Shown: positions 1 through 5,457 of the stretch, in pieces
How positions within the stretch are numbered: the first letter of the stretch is position 1
Layout of the letters: each line of letters opens with the position of its first letter
Source of the DNA: JBHPHI01 sp042569595
Lineage (GTDB): Bacteria; Patescibacteriota; Microgenomatia; UBA1400; 2-01-FULL-45-11
Reading direction: 5' to 3'
Length of the DNA stretch: 13,840 bases
Assembly: GCA_042569595.1 (NCBI GenBank)
Contig: JBHPHI010000022.1
Span: 1 to 13,840 of the forward strand
Program-made: the position numbers and the translations under genes
The notes under the pieces: generated by a model
Databases searched by the model: none
Seen by the model: the letters and a program-made list of their open reading frames with translations, nothing else
Told to the model about the DNA's origin: nothing

Positions 1-461
1 GTGGTGGAGATTATGTGGTGAGGTTGGTTGGAGATGGAGCTGAAGTTGAAATACTGGGAGGGTTTTTGGTTGAGGGAAATGATAGCTTGAAGGTTGATTT
101 AAAAATAGTTCATGAAGCAAGGCATACAAAAGCAGACACCTTAATAAAGGCTGTGGTGGGAGGTAGTGGTGAGGTAGATATTCGAGGGAAAATAATTGTT
201 GAGAAAAACTCGCAGCAGACAGAGTCATTTTTGAATGAAAATGTCTTGTTGGTTTCTAGCAAGGCAAAGGCAATTGCTATTCCAGATCTTGAGATTGAAG
301 CAAATGAAGTTAAATGTTCTCATGCTGCAACAGTAGCAACTATTGATGACGAGCAAACTTTTTATTTAATGAGTAGAGGAATTTTAAGGAGGAAGGCTGA
401 AGAAATGATAGTAGAAGGGTTTTTGCAGCCTGTTTGGGATAAAATAAGCAGTAATCAGTAG
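1..461 (+). CDS. sufD: SufD-like Fe-S cluster assembly protein, C-terminal part (5' truncated by window edge)
   Basis: The reading frame is open to the left edge (first full codon at base 3), so this is the C-terminal ~153 residues of a longer protein. A GTG at 15 is not a credible start. It matches the SufB/SufD beta-helix C-terminus: a repetitive hydrophobic stretch with HEARHTKADT, the segment IPDLEIEANEV, then KCSHAATVATIDDEQTFYL and SRGI, and a final helix ending in VEGFLQPVW. The csH.AT form with adjacent Cys and His (about bases 315-323) favours SufD over SufB, which usually has EHEA here; in E. coli this His region of SufD takes part in cluster formation at the SufB-SufD interface. 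The usual HGAT Gly is Ala. sufS follows after 15 bases, as in known suf operons. sufB and sufC presumably lie to the left. A SufB-like paralog is the main alternative. Confidence 0.85.
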   Translation, partial: GGDYVVRLVGDGAEVEILGGFLVEGNDSLKVDLKIVHEARHTKADTLIKAVVGGSGEVDIRGKIIVEKNSQQTESFLNENVLLVSSKAKAIAIPDLEIEANEVKCSHAATVATIDDEQTFYLMSRGILRRKAEEMIVEGFLQPVWDKISSNQ

Positions 462-476
462 GAGGTTGTTATTATA

Positions 477-1703
477 ATGGATGCTCAAAAAATCAAAAAA
501 GACTTTCCAATATTATCAAGAGAGGTTAATGGTAAACCGTTAGTTTATTTGGATAATGCGGCCACTAGTCAAAAACCCAAACAAGTGATTGATGCTGTTT
601 CAAACTACTATTTAAAACACAATGCCAACATTCACAGAGGAATTCATGTTTTAGGTGACGAAGCAACGCAGTTATATTCAGACTCTAGGAAGAAGGTTGC
701 TGATTTTTTTGGAATTAATAACTCTAATGAAATGGTGTTTGTTAGGAATGCAACAGAAGCTATTAATTTAGTTGCTCTTGCTTGGGGAGAGAATAATTTA
801 AAAAAAGACGATTTAATTGTGACTACTGAAATGGAGCATCATTCAAACATTGTTCCTTGGCAAGTTTTGGCGAAAAAAATTGGAGCAAAACTTGAGTTTG
901 TGGGTGTAGACGAAAATGGAGAGTTAGATTTAAAGAGTCTTGAAAATAAATTGAATATGAAACCAAAACTTGTGACTTTGGTTCATGTTAGTAATTTTTT
1001 AGGAACGATAAATCCTATAAAAGATATTGCCCAAAAAGCAAAGTCAGTTGGGGCGAAAGTATTGATTGATGGAGCTCAATCCGCTCCACACATGAAGGTT
1101 GATGTGGTTGACTTGGGGGTGGATTTTTATGCCTTTTCAGGACACAAGATGTTGGCGCCAATGGGAATAGGGGGTCTTTATATAAATGGTGAAAGAATAG
1201 ATGAAATGAGCCCGTTTTTGTATGGCGGAGGAATGATAGAAGAGGTGGGTTTTGAGGAATCTAGTTTTGCAAAATTACCTGACAGGTTTGATGCTGGAAC
1301 GCCGAATGTGGCAGGGGCTGTTGGTTTATCTGCGGCTGTAGATTATTTGGAATCGATAGGGATGGATGAAATCAGAGAACATGAAAAAGATCTTGTTGAG
1401 TATTGTTCAAGTGAGTTGAAAAATATTCCTGGACTACAAACGTACGGACCTGTTGATTTAAATAAAAAAGGAGGAGTTGTGGCTTTTTCTTTTGGTGATG
1501 CTCATGCGCACGATGTAGCTCAAATTCTTGATAGGGAATTAGGTGTTGCGGTGAGGAGCGGACACCATTGCACCATGCCAATGCATAGCAAAATGTCTGT
1601 GGTGGCTACAACTAGGGCAAGCTTTTATTTATACAATGACAAGAAGGATGTTGATACGATGATTGAAGGACTGCTGAGGGTTAAGAAAGTGTTTGGAAAT
1701 TGA
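477..1703 (+). CDS. sufS: Cysteine desulfurase SufS
   Basis: PLP-dependent group II cysteine desulfurase that takes sulfur from L-cysteine for Fe-S cluster assembly. At 408 aa it has the usual family length. Visible landmarks are YLDNAATSQKP (residues 24-34), EMEHHSNIVPW (118-128) with the PLP-stacking His, the PLP-pyridine Asp in LIDGAQSAPH (D198), the Schiff-base Lys in SGHKMLAPMG (K224), and the catalytic Cys in RSGHHCTMP (C365). The short loop around C365 is the SufS type, which normally needs a partner (SufU or SufE) to accept the persulfide; sufU follows directly. The ATG at 477 has a strong Shine-Dalgarno AGGAGG at 460-465, one of the few clear ones in the window, and the start lies 15 bases after the sufD stop. 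Confidence 0.97.
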   Translation: MDAQKIKKDFPILSREVNGKPLVYLDNAATSQKPKQVIDAVSNYYLKHNANIHRGIHVLGDEATQLYSDSRKKVADFFGINNSNEMVFVRNATEAINLVALAWGENNLKKDDLIVTTEMEHHSNIVPWQVLAKKIGAKLEFVGVDENGELDLKSLENKLNMKPKLVTLVHVSNFLGTINPIKDIAQKAKSVGAKVLIDGAQSAPHMKVDVVDLGVDFYAFSGHKMLAPMGIGGLYINGERIDEMSPFLYGGGMIEEVGFEESSFAKLPDRFDAGTPNVAGAVGLSAAVDYLESIGMDEIREHEKDLVEYCSSELKNIPGLQTYGPVDLNKKGGVVAFSFGDAHAHDVAQILDRELGVAVRSGHHCTMPMHSKMSVVATTRASFYLYNDKKDVDTMIEGLLRVKKVFGN

Positions 1704-1704
1704 C

Positions 1705-2082
1705 ATGGATGATATTTATCAGGAAATTATAGTTGATCACTACAAAAACCCAAGAAACTTTGGAGATTTTAACGAAGCGAATCTTACCGGAAGAGGAGCA
1801 AATGCTAGTTGTGGAGATATGTTGGAGATGTATCTTTTGGAGAAGGATGGAAAAATAGAGAAAATATCTTTTAAAGGAATTGGATGTGCTATGACTACAG
1901 CTTCGGCCAGCATGTTAACTGAGGAAATTGTGTCTAAAAAAATGAGTGTGGATCAAGTGCTAGAAATGGATGAAGATGATTTGGTTGAAATAATGGGAAT
2001 AGAAGTAAGCCCCACAAGAAGAAAGTGTGTAGAGCTTCCTTTAAGGGTGTTACACGATTTATTGAAAAAAAATGATAGATAA
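1705..2082 (+). CDS. sufU: SufU-like Fe-S scaffold / sulfur-acceptor protein
   Basis: Partner of SufS: SufU proteins bind zinc and accept the persulfide from SufS. The ATG at 1705 gives MDDIYQEIIVDHYKNP, the usual N-terminus; an upstream in-frame TTG at 1693 lies inside sufS and is unlikely. Of 125 aa, the ligand set is C36 and D38 (ASCGD), C61 (GIGCAM) and C108 (TRRKC). The residue before the last Cys is Lys, as in SufU, not the His of IscU. However, C61 and C108 are only 47 residues apart, close to IscU and well short of B. subtilis SufU (C66 to C128). The characteristic SufU insertion is therefore absent. It starts one base after the sufS stop and overlaps the next gene by 11 bases, so translation is probably coupled. 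It could be a zinc sulfurtransferase or a true scaffold. Confidence 0.93.
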   Translation: MDDIYQEIIVDHYKNPRNFGDFNEANLTGRGANASCGDMLEMYLLEKDGKIEKISFKGIGCAMTTASASMLTEEIVSKKMSVDQVLEMDEDDLVEIMGIEVSPTRRKCVELPLRVLHDLLKKNDR

Positions 2083-2641
2083 AGCTGTTGATTTTCTAAG
2101 AGGTGGAGGGGTGGTCATATTTCCCACAGATACTGTTTGGGGAATTGGGGCGTGGATAGAAAGCGATCAAGGACTGGAAAAACTTTATAGATTGAAAGAA
2201 AGAGAAAAAGAGAAGCCAACGGCTATTTTAATTGGGGATATTAATCAGGCAGGCAACTATGGTTTGGTTGATGGTAGGGCAAATGAATTAATGATAAAAC
2301 ATTGGCCTGGCGCTTTAACATTGATAATTCCCGCAAATGAAAGAGTCCCAAAGATTTTGGTAAACAGTTGGGGTGGAGTGGGAGTAAGATATCCAAAATC
2401 TAAAATAGTTGAAGAAATATGCATAAAACTTCCTGGAGGAATTGTGGCGTCTTCTGCCAATGTGTCTGGTGGTATGGCTCCGAAAAGCTTGGGTGAGATA
2501 AATAAATACTTGCTTGATAAAGCAGATTACACAATGAGAGAAGCTGGGGTTTTAAGCGGAAAGAGTTCGACAGTAGTGGATTTAGTTGGAAGGGATGTTG
2601 AGATTATTCGTCAAGGTGAAGTTGTAATGAGTAAGAAATGA
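2072..2641 (+). CDS. tsaC: L-threonylcarbamoyladenylate synthase (TsaC/YwlC, Sua5-YciO-YrdC family)
   Basis: Makes threonylcarbamoyl-AMP from threonine, bicarbonate and ATP, the first step of the t6A37 modification of ANN-decoding tRNAs. The 189 aa form a single YrdC domain. Visible are the entry strand GGVVIFPTDTVWGIG (residues 11-25), the basic ligand-binding stretch LKEREKEKPTAIL (41-53), WPGALTLIIPA in the middle, VGVRYPKS, and the hallmark SSANVSGG (127-134). There is no C-terminal Sua5 domain, so this is the short TsaC form. The ATG at 2072 lies inside the end of sufU (11-base overlap) and has no Shine-Dalgarno, which suggests translational coupling. The TGA stop overlaps the next start as ATGA. 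Confidence 0.95.
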   Translation: MIDKAVDFLRGGGVVIFPTDTVWGIGAWIESDQGLEKLYRLKEREKEKPTAILIGDINQAGNYGLVDGRANELMIKHWPGALTLIIPANERVPKILVNSWGGVGVRYPKSKIVEEICIKLPGGIVASSANVSGGMAPKSLGEINKYLLDKADYTMREAGVLSGKSSTVVDLVGRDVEIIRQGEVVMSKK

Positions 2642-3153
2642 AGATCGTTGTGGGAAGTACTAATCCGGTGAAAATTAATAGTGTGAAAAATGCGACAAAA
2701 GAGCATTTATCGGATGTTGAGGTGATAGGTGTTGAGGTGGAAAGTAGTGTTTCTGATCAACCAATGAGCGATGAAGAGACTAAAAATGGTGCTTTTGAAA
2801 GAGCCGTGGCGGCAAGAAATAAAATGAAGTCTGATTACGGAATTGGTCTTGAGGGTGGGGTTTTTGTTGAAGATGGAAAGGTTTGGAATACGGTTTGGTG
2901 TTGTGTGGTGGATGGAAATGAAAATGTTGAGTATGTAAATGGATTTAGGTTTGTTCTCCCTGAAAAACTGGAGAGAAAAATTTTGAAAGGTGAGGAAATG
3001 GGTCCGGCGATGGATTCTTTAATCGGAACAGAAGATATAAAGAAAAAACAAGGATCTATTTGGATTATGACTGATGGATGGATTACCAGAGAAGAGTGTT
3101 ATAGGGATTTGGTTAGAATTGCTTTGGGGAGAATATTGTCTAAGGATTGGTAG
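2638..3153 (+). CDS. yjjX: Inosine/xanthosine triphosphatase, YjjX/DUF84 family
   Basis: House-cleaning enzyme that hydrolyses non-canonical purine nucleotides such as ITP and XTP, keeping them out of nucleic acids. Of 171 aa, the N-terminus KIVVGSTNPVKINSVKNA is the substrate-binding segment of the family. It is followed by SSVSDQPMSDEETKNGAFERA (from about residue 38), the acidic strand YGIGLEGGV, and the C-terminal signature MGPAMDSLIGTEDIKKKQG with TDGWITREECYRD. Length and motif order match full-length YjjX. The ATG shares an ATGA overlap with the stop of tsaC, so it is likely the last gene of the suf-tsaC transcript. A separate promoter follows at 3160. Confidence 0.92.
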   Translation: MKIVVGSTNPVKINSVKNATKEHLSDVEVIGVEVESSVSDQPMSDEETKNGAFERAVAARNKMKSDYGIGLEGGVFVEDGKVWNTVWCCVVDGNENVEYVNGFRFVLPEKLERKILKGEEMGPAMDSLIGTEDIKKKQGSIWIMTDGWITREECYRDLVRIALGRILSKDW

Positions 3154-3159
3154 TGTAAA

Positions 3160-3188
3160 TTGACAGTGGAGTGGAGGTTTTTTAGACT
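3160..3188 (+). promoter_or_regulatory. Sigma-70-type promoter for the 64-aa membrane protein
   Basis: A perfect -35 hexamer TTGACA (3160-3165), a 17-base spacer, and a -10 TAGACT (3183-3188). The predicted transcription start is near 3195, about 20 bases before the ATG at 3217, with the Shine-Dalgarno TAGGAGGA in between. It lies just past the yjjX stop and marks a new transcription unit. Confidence 0.7.
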
Positions 3189-3216
3189 GTGGTAAACACA
3201 ATTAGGTAGGAGGAAT

Positions 3217-3411
3217 ATGTTTTTTCGCGACAAAGATAAGCCGATGTTGTCGAAGCTATTTATGATGCTCTCAATGGTGTCAGTTTTGTTGGCGATAATG
3301 GGTGCGTTTGGAACAGACATGATTTTAGCCAGTACCCAGTGGTTGTTGGTGTCTGGAGTGTTGGCTGCTTGGGGAGTTTATCTACTTCTTGAGGCAGAAT
3401 TTAGATCATAA
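3217..3411 (+). CDS. Small two-helix membrane protein of unknown function
   Basis: 64 aa. I do not recognise the family. A short charged N-terminus (MFFRDKDK) precedes two predicted membrane helices, at about residues 10-30 and 40-60. The second is rich in Gly, Ala and Trp and ends in LEAEFRS. The positive-inside rule suggests that both ends face the cytoplasm. The start is well supported: Shine-Dalgarno TAGGAGGAAT directly upstream of the ATG, and a TTGACA/TAGACT promoter 30-60 bases upstream. It appears to be monocistronic, as the next gene has its own promoter. No catalytic residues are apparent. Confidence 0.75.
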   Translation: MFFRDKDKPMLSKLFMMLSMVSVLLAIMGAFGTDMILASTQWLLVSGVLAAWGVYLLLEAEFRS

Positions 3412-3442
3412 AAAGCCCTTTGTATAGGTTAATTTATATGTG

Positions 3443-3483
3443 TACCAGATGGGTATTGCAAATTTACTCTGGTATGCTATTCT
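3443..3483 (+). promoter_or_regulatory. Promoter with a symmetric dyad centred on the -35 element
   Basis: A -35 TTGCAA (3456-3461), a 16-base spacer and an extended -10 TGC-TATTCT (3475-3483) drive the 67-aa gene. Inverted arms TACCAGA (3443-3449) and TCTGGTA (3468-3474) flank the -35 with 6 bases on each side. TTGCAA is itself self-complementary, so the whole 32-bp element is a three-part palindrome with its centre exactly in the -35 hexamer. This looks like an operator for a dimeric regulator (inference). The arms could also form a weak hairpin at the end of the upstream transcript, but no U-tract follows. Confidence 0.5.
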
Positions 3484-3493
3484 CTTCTTGATA

Positions 3494-3509
3494 AGCCTCT
3501 CTGGGGGCT
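3494..3509 (+). promoter_or_regulatory. Leader hairpin in the 5' UTR of the 67-aa gene
   Basis: AGCCTC (3494-3499) pairs with GGGGCT (3504-3509) around a TCTG loop, with one G-T pair. It sits near the predicted 5' end of a leader of roughly 75 bases. The CCTCTCT around its 5' arm is also nearly complementary to AGTGAGG (3543-3549) at the Shine-Dalgarno sequence, so a switch between two pairings is conceivable. This is inference only; it could equally be a stability hairpin. Confidence 0.3.
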
Positions 3510-3563
3510 GATGCAGTTAACAATTCGTTTAGTGCTTGCCCGAGTGAGGAGGTGAAAAAATAC

Positions 3564-3767
3564 ATGGCATTTTCTTATACAAACTCAAAAGGTCAGACTT
3601 ACTATCTTCATAGTAAGGATGTAACCCTTAAAAATGGCAGAACTCAAACTATTTACTTTTTTGCTCGTGATGTTCGCGATGGATCTTTGGATGCTGTTCC
3701 AGCAGGAATGGAAGTGGTCGAAACCCAAAGAACCGGCATGCCAGTTCTTAAGAGATCTGATAAGTAA
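3564..3767 (+). CDS. Conserved small protein of a CPR-type family, function unknown
   Basis: 67 aa from the ATG at 3564. An in-frame GTG at 3552 is rejected because it lies within the Shine-Dalgarno GAGGAGGTGA, which is perfectly spaced for 3564. The protein opens with AFSYTNSKGQTYYLHSKDVTL, continues with KNGRTQTIYFFARDVR, and ends ALDAVPAGMEVVETQRTGMPVLKR with its own variations. It has many aromatic residues and Thr, a strongly basic C-terminus, no Cys and no membrane segment. I recall close relatives as common uncharacterised proteins in Patescibacteria; this is from memory, not a search. The strongest ribosome-binding site in the window, its own promoter and a following terminator suggest a well expressed monocistronic gene. 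Nucleic-acid or ribosome binding is only a guess from the basic, beta-rich look. Confidence 0.85.
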   Translation: MAFSYTNSKGQTYYLHSKDVTLKNGRTQTIYFFARDVRDGSLDAVPAGMEVVETQRTGMPVLKRSDK

Positions 3768-3812
3768 GCTTTATAAGCTTTTTAACCAAATGCCAGCTAA
3801 TGCTGGCATTGG
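3766..3812 (+). terminator. Terminator-like double hairpin after the 67-aa gene
   Basis: Two hairpins follow the stop. The first is AT-rich (AAGCTT, loop TAT, AAGCTT, bases 3766-3780) and runs into five Ts. The second is strong: AATGCCAGC (3789-3797) pairs perfectly with GCTGGCATT (3802-3810) around TAAT, with CC/GG extending it past a single bulged base. Its following T-tract is poor (GGTGTTTG), so the first hairpin may supply the U-run and the second stability. It separates two promoters. Confidence 0.55.
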
Positions 3813-3837
3813 TGTTTGATAAGGCCTTTGTTATACT
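3809..3837 (+). promoter_or_regulatory. Promoter of the sufT-like gene
   Basis: TTGGTG (3809-3814), a 17-base spacer and TATACT (3832-3837) preceded by TGT form an extended -10 promoter. The -35 overlaps the end of the preceding terminator hairpin. The predicted start of transcription at about 3844 leaves only a few bases before the ATG at 3848, so the mRNA may be leaderless or nearly so. Confidence 0.55.
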
Positions 3838-3847
3838 CCCAGGTAGT

Positions 3848-4162
3848 ATGTTGAATTTTACAAAAAAAGATGTTTTCGAAAAATTAAAAACAGTAATAGA
3901 CCCTGAACTTCAGGTAAATATTGTTGATTTAGGTCTGATTTACTCTGTTGAAGTTGGTGAGGATTTAAAAATTGAAATGACACTTACAACCCCAGGTTGT
4001 CCTTTGGCTCCAGTGATAAACTCAATGGTTTTGGATGCTATAGATTCTTTGCCGGGGTTTTCGTCAGAAAAATTACAACTTCACCTAACGTTTGATCCCC
4101 CTTGGACTCCTGAGATGATGACAGAAGAGGTGCGCGCAGAGTTAGGGATTGATGAATGGTAA
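3848..4162 (+). CDS. MIP18/DUF59 family Fe-S maturation protein (SufT-like)
   Basis: Members of this family (SufT, the PaaD N-terminal region, eukaryotic CIA2/MIP18) help deliver or mature Fe-S clusters. The ATG at 3848 gives 104 aa with the family start DVFEKLKTVIDPEL; the in-frame ATG at 3800 lies in the terminator hairpin and upstream of the promoter, so it is rejected. Motifs are VIDPELQVNIVDLGLIY (residues 16-32), MTLTTPGCP (44-52) with the conserved reactive Cys C51, and LTFDPPWTPEMMTEEVRAELG near the C-terminus. The whole protein is the domain, with no extension. It lies one small block downstream of sufDSU, supporting a SUF-related role. It may be cotranscribed with ccdA. Confidence 0.9.
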   Translation: MLNFTKKDVFEKLKTVIDPELQVNIVDLGLIYSVEVGEDLKIEMTLTTPGCPLAPVINSMVLDAIDSLPGFSSEKLQLHLTFDPPWTPEMMTEEVRAELGIDEW

Positions 4163-4197
4163 AAAACAAAAGAATATAAAAAAATTTTACAAAAAAT

Positions 4198-4968
4198 ATG
4201 CAAGAAGTAGGGTTGATAGCAGCATTATTTAGTGGGATAGTGAGCTTTTTTGCTCCTTGCGTAATACCACTTCTTCCGGCATACATAAGCTATGTTACAG
4301 GAGTATCTCTTAAGGAACTTAAAAGAGATGGGGGAATTGAAGACCATAGAAAAGAAATAGTGTTGGCATCTATTTGGTATCTGTTAGGATTTTCACTTTT
4401 TTTTGTTGCGCTGGGAACCACAGCGGCGTCTTTAGGATCTTTGTTTCGTCAGAAAACTGAAGAAATGCAGCTGATTGGGGGATTGTTAGTGATGATTTTT
4501 TCTCTTCATTATTTAGAGATATTAAAACTCCCAGGTTTTTTTAAAGGTTTTCATTTCAAGATTCCAAACTTTTTAAAACGTGTAAAAAAAACAAGATCAT
4601 TTTTGATGGGGGTGATATTTGCAACGGCATGGACACCATGTGTTGGGGCGGTTTTGGGAGTGATCCTAACTCTTGCTGCTGCAAGTCAAACAGCATCTAC
4701 AGGTGCTTTGTTGTTGCTGGTTTATTCATTAGGAATTTCTTTGCCGTTTTTAACTGTATCTTTGTTGGTGATAAAAACTCCAAAATTATTGTCTTTGATG
4801 AGAACACACATGAGTGTTGTTTCTAAAATTGTTGGAATATTTTTGTTTATTTTGGGATTTTTATTGTTTAACAATACTGCGAGGTGGTTTTTGGAGGGGT
4901 TAACTTATAACAATTTAAATGCTTGGTTGTTTCAATTGGCCGTGAAATTTGGATATCAAATACGTTGA
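4198..4968 (+). CDS. ccdA: CcdA/DsbD-type membrane thiol-disulfide electron carrier
   Basis: Polytopic membrane protein that moves electrons from cytoplasmic thioredoxin to proteins outside the membrane. At 256 aa it has about six predicted helices, the CcdA size. The two redox cysteines are visible: C21 in SFFAPCVIPLLPAYISYVTG at the end of helix 1, and C148 in ATAWTPCVGAVLG in helix 4, each beside Pro as in the family. A charged cytoplasmic loop (KELKRDGGIEDHRKE) follows helix 1, and a basic one (FLKRVKKTRS) precedes helix 4. No Shine-Dalgarno is seen before the ATG; the 35-base spacer is A-rich, with TATAAA at 4175-4180. No cytochrome c or extracytoplasmic thioredoxin gene is in the window, so its partner is unknown. 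It converges with the channel gene, with one base between stop codons. Confidence 0.93.
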   Translation: MQEVGLIAALFSGIVSFFAPCVIPLLPAYISYVTGVSLKELKRDGGIEDHRKEIVLASIWYLLGFSLFFVALGTTAASLGSLFRQKTEEMQLIGGLLVMIFSLHYLEILKLPGFFKGFHFKIPNFLKRVKKTRSFLMGVIFATAWTPCVGAVLGVILTLAAASQTASTGALLLLVYSLGISLPFLTVSLLVIKTPKLLSLMRTHMSVVSKIVGIFLFILGFLLFNNTARWFLEGLTYNNLNAWLFQLAVKFGYQIR

Positions 4969-4969
4969 T

Positions 4970-5368
4970 TTATTTTTTTCTTTTCTTGAGATCAAAAGTC
5001 TGTTTTGATTCAATGGAAGAAAGCTTTTCTTCTATCCTGTCAAAACGTTCTGTGGTTCTTGACCAGTAGTACTGCTGTTCTTTTCTAAACAAGTCTATGG
5101 TAACTAGTGCAATTGTTATTCCAAATAAGGTTACTCCGCCAATTTCTAAGATTGATCCAACAACTCTTCCTGCGAGTGATGTGGGATAAAAATCTCCATA
5201 ACCCACTCCTGTTATTGTAGTGACAGCCCACCACATCCCTTCTTCTGAGTTTGTAATTAGGGGATTTTTTGAAAAAAGGAGTTCAATGGGAACTATTAGT
5301 AATCCAGATCCTAAAGTGAGAACAAGCAAAGTGATGGTAGTTAGGGTGATTTTGTGAAGTTTTCGCAT
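4970..5368 (-). CDS. Two-helix potassium-channel-like protein with a T-to-G selectivity filter
   Basis: 132 aa with KcsA-like topology: membrane helix 1 (about residues 8-32), pore helix and filter (42-60), membrane helix 2 (65-91), then a charged helix likely to form a coiled coil (about 104-122, FDRIEEKLSSIES) and a basic tail. The filter reads WWAVTTITGVGYGDFYP (46-62). Aligned with KcsA WWSVETATTVGYGDLYP, the GYGD is intact, but the Thr that lines the inner ion site (KcsA T75) is Gly54 and the KcsA E71 position is Thr50. Four subunits would form a pore. Lacking RCK or ligand-binding domains, its gating cannot be read from the sequence. It is transcribed away from rpiB. The ATG is supported by an upstream TTGTTG/TAATAT promoter and follows the -10 by just six bases. 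Confidence 0.85.
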   Translation of the reverse strand: MRKLHKITLTTITLLVLTLGSGLLIVPIELLFSKNPLITNSEEGMWWAVTTITGVGYGDFYPTSLAGRVVGSILEIGGVTLFGITIALVTIDLFRKEQQYYWSRTTERFDRIEEKLSSIESKQTFDLKKRKK

Positions 5369-5374
5369 GTGAAG

Positions 5375-5403
5375 ATATTATCGGTTAATTTTAATATCAA
5401 CAA
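5375..5403 (-). promoter_or_regulatory. Promoter of the channel gene (minus strand), leaderless arrangement
   Basis: On the minus strand TTGTTG (5403-5398), a 17-base spacer and TAATAT (5380-5375) are followed by six bases and then the ATG at 5368. Transcription would begin at or next to the start codon. No Shine-Dalgarno is present. Confidence 0.5.
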
Positions 5404-5420
5404 GTGGAGATTGTTGTGTC

Positions 5421-5449
5421 TTGATTGGTTGATTGGTAATCAGTAAGCT
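5421..5449 (+). promoter_or_regulatory. Candidate promoter of the rpiB operon with tandem TTGATTGG repeat
   Basis: TTGATT (5421-5426), a 17-base spacer and TAAGCT (5444-5449) could form a promoter whose start point falls next to the ATG at 5458. The -10 is a weak match. TTGATTGG occurs twice in direct tandem (5421-5428, 5429-5436), covering the -35. The 89-base divergent region 5369-5457 thus appears to carry promoters in both directions and nothing else recognisable. Confidence 0.35.
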
Positions 5450-5457
5450 AAGTGCAT

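Noticed and set aside
3552..3563. GTG at 3552 as the start of the 67-aa protein
   Set aside because: The GTG is part of the Shine-Dalgarno GAGGAGGTGA, which is properly spaced for the ATG at 3564.
3634..3819. 61-residue + strand frame overlapping the 67-aa gene
   Set aside because: It overlaps a gene with a strong ribosome-binding site and runs through the terminator hairpin; it has no ribosome-binding site of its own.
3800..3847. Upstream ATG at 3800 as the start of the sufT-like protein
   Set aside because: It lies in the terminator hairpin and upstream of the promoter; the residues before 3848 do not fit the family N-terminus.
4969..4985. T-rich run after ccdA as a terminator
   Set aside because: No hairpin precedes it, and the run is explained by the Lys/Arg codons ending the channel gene on the other strand.
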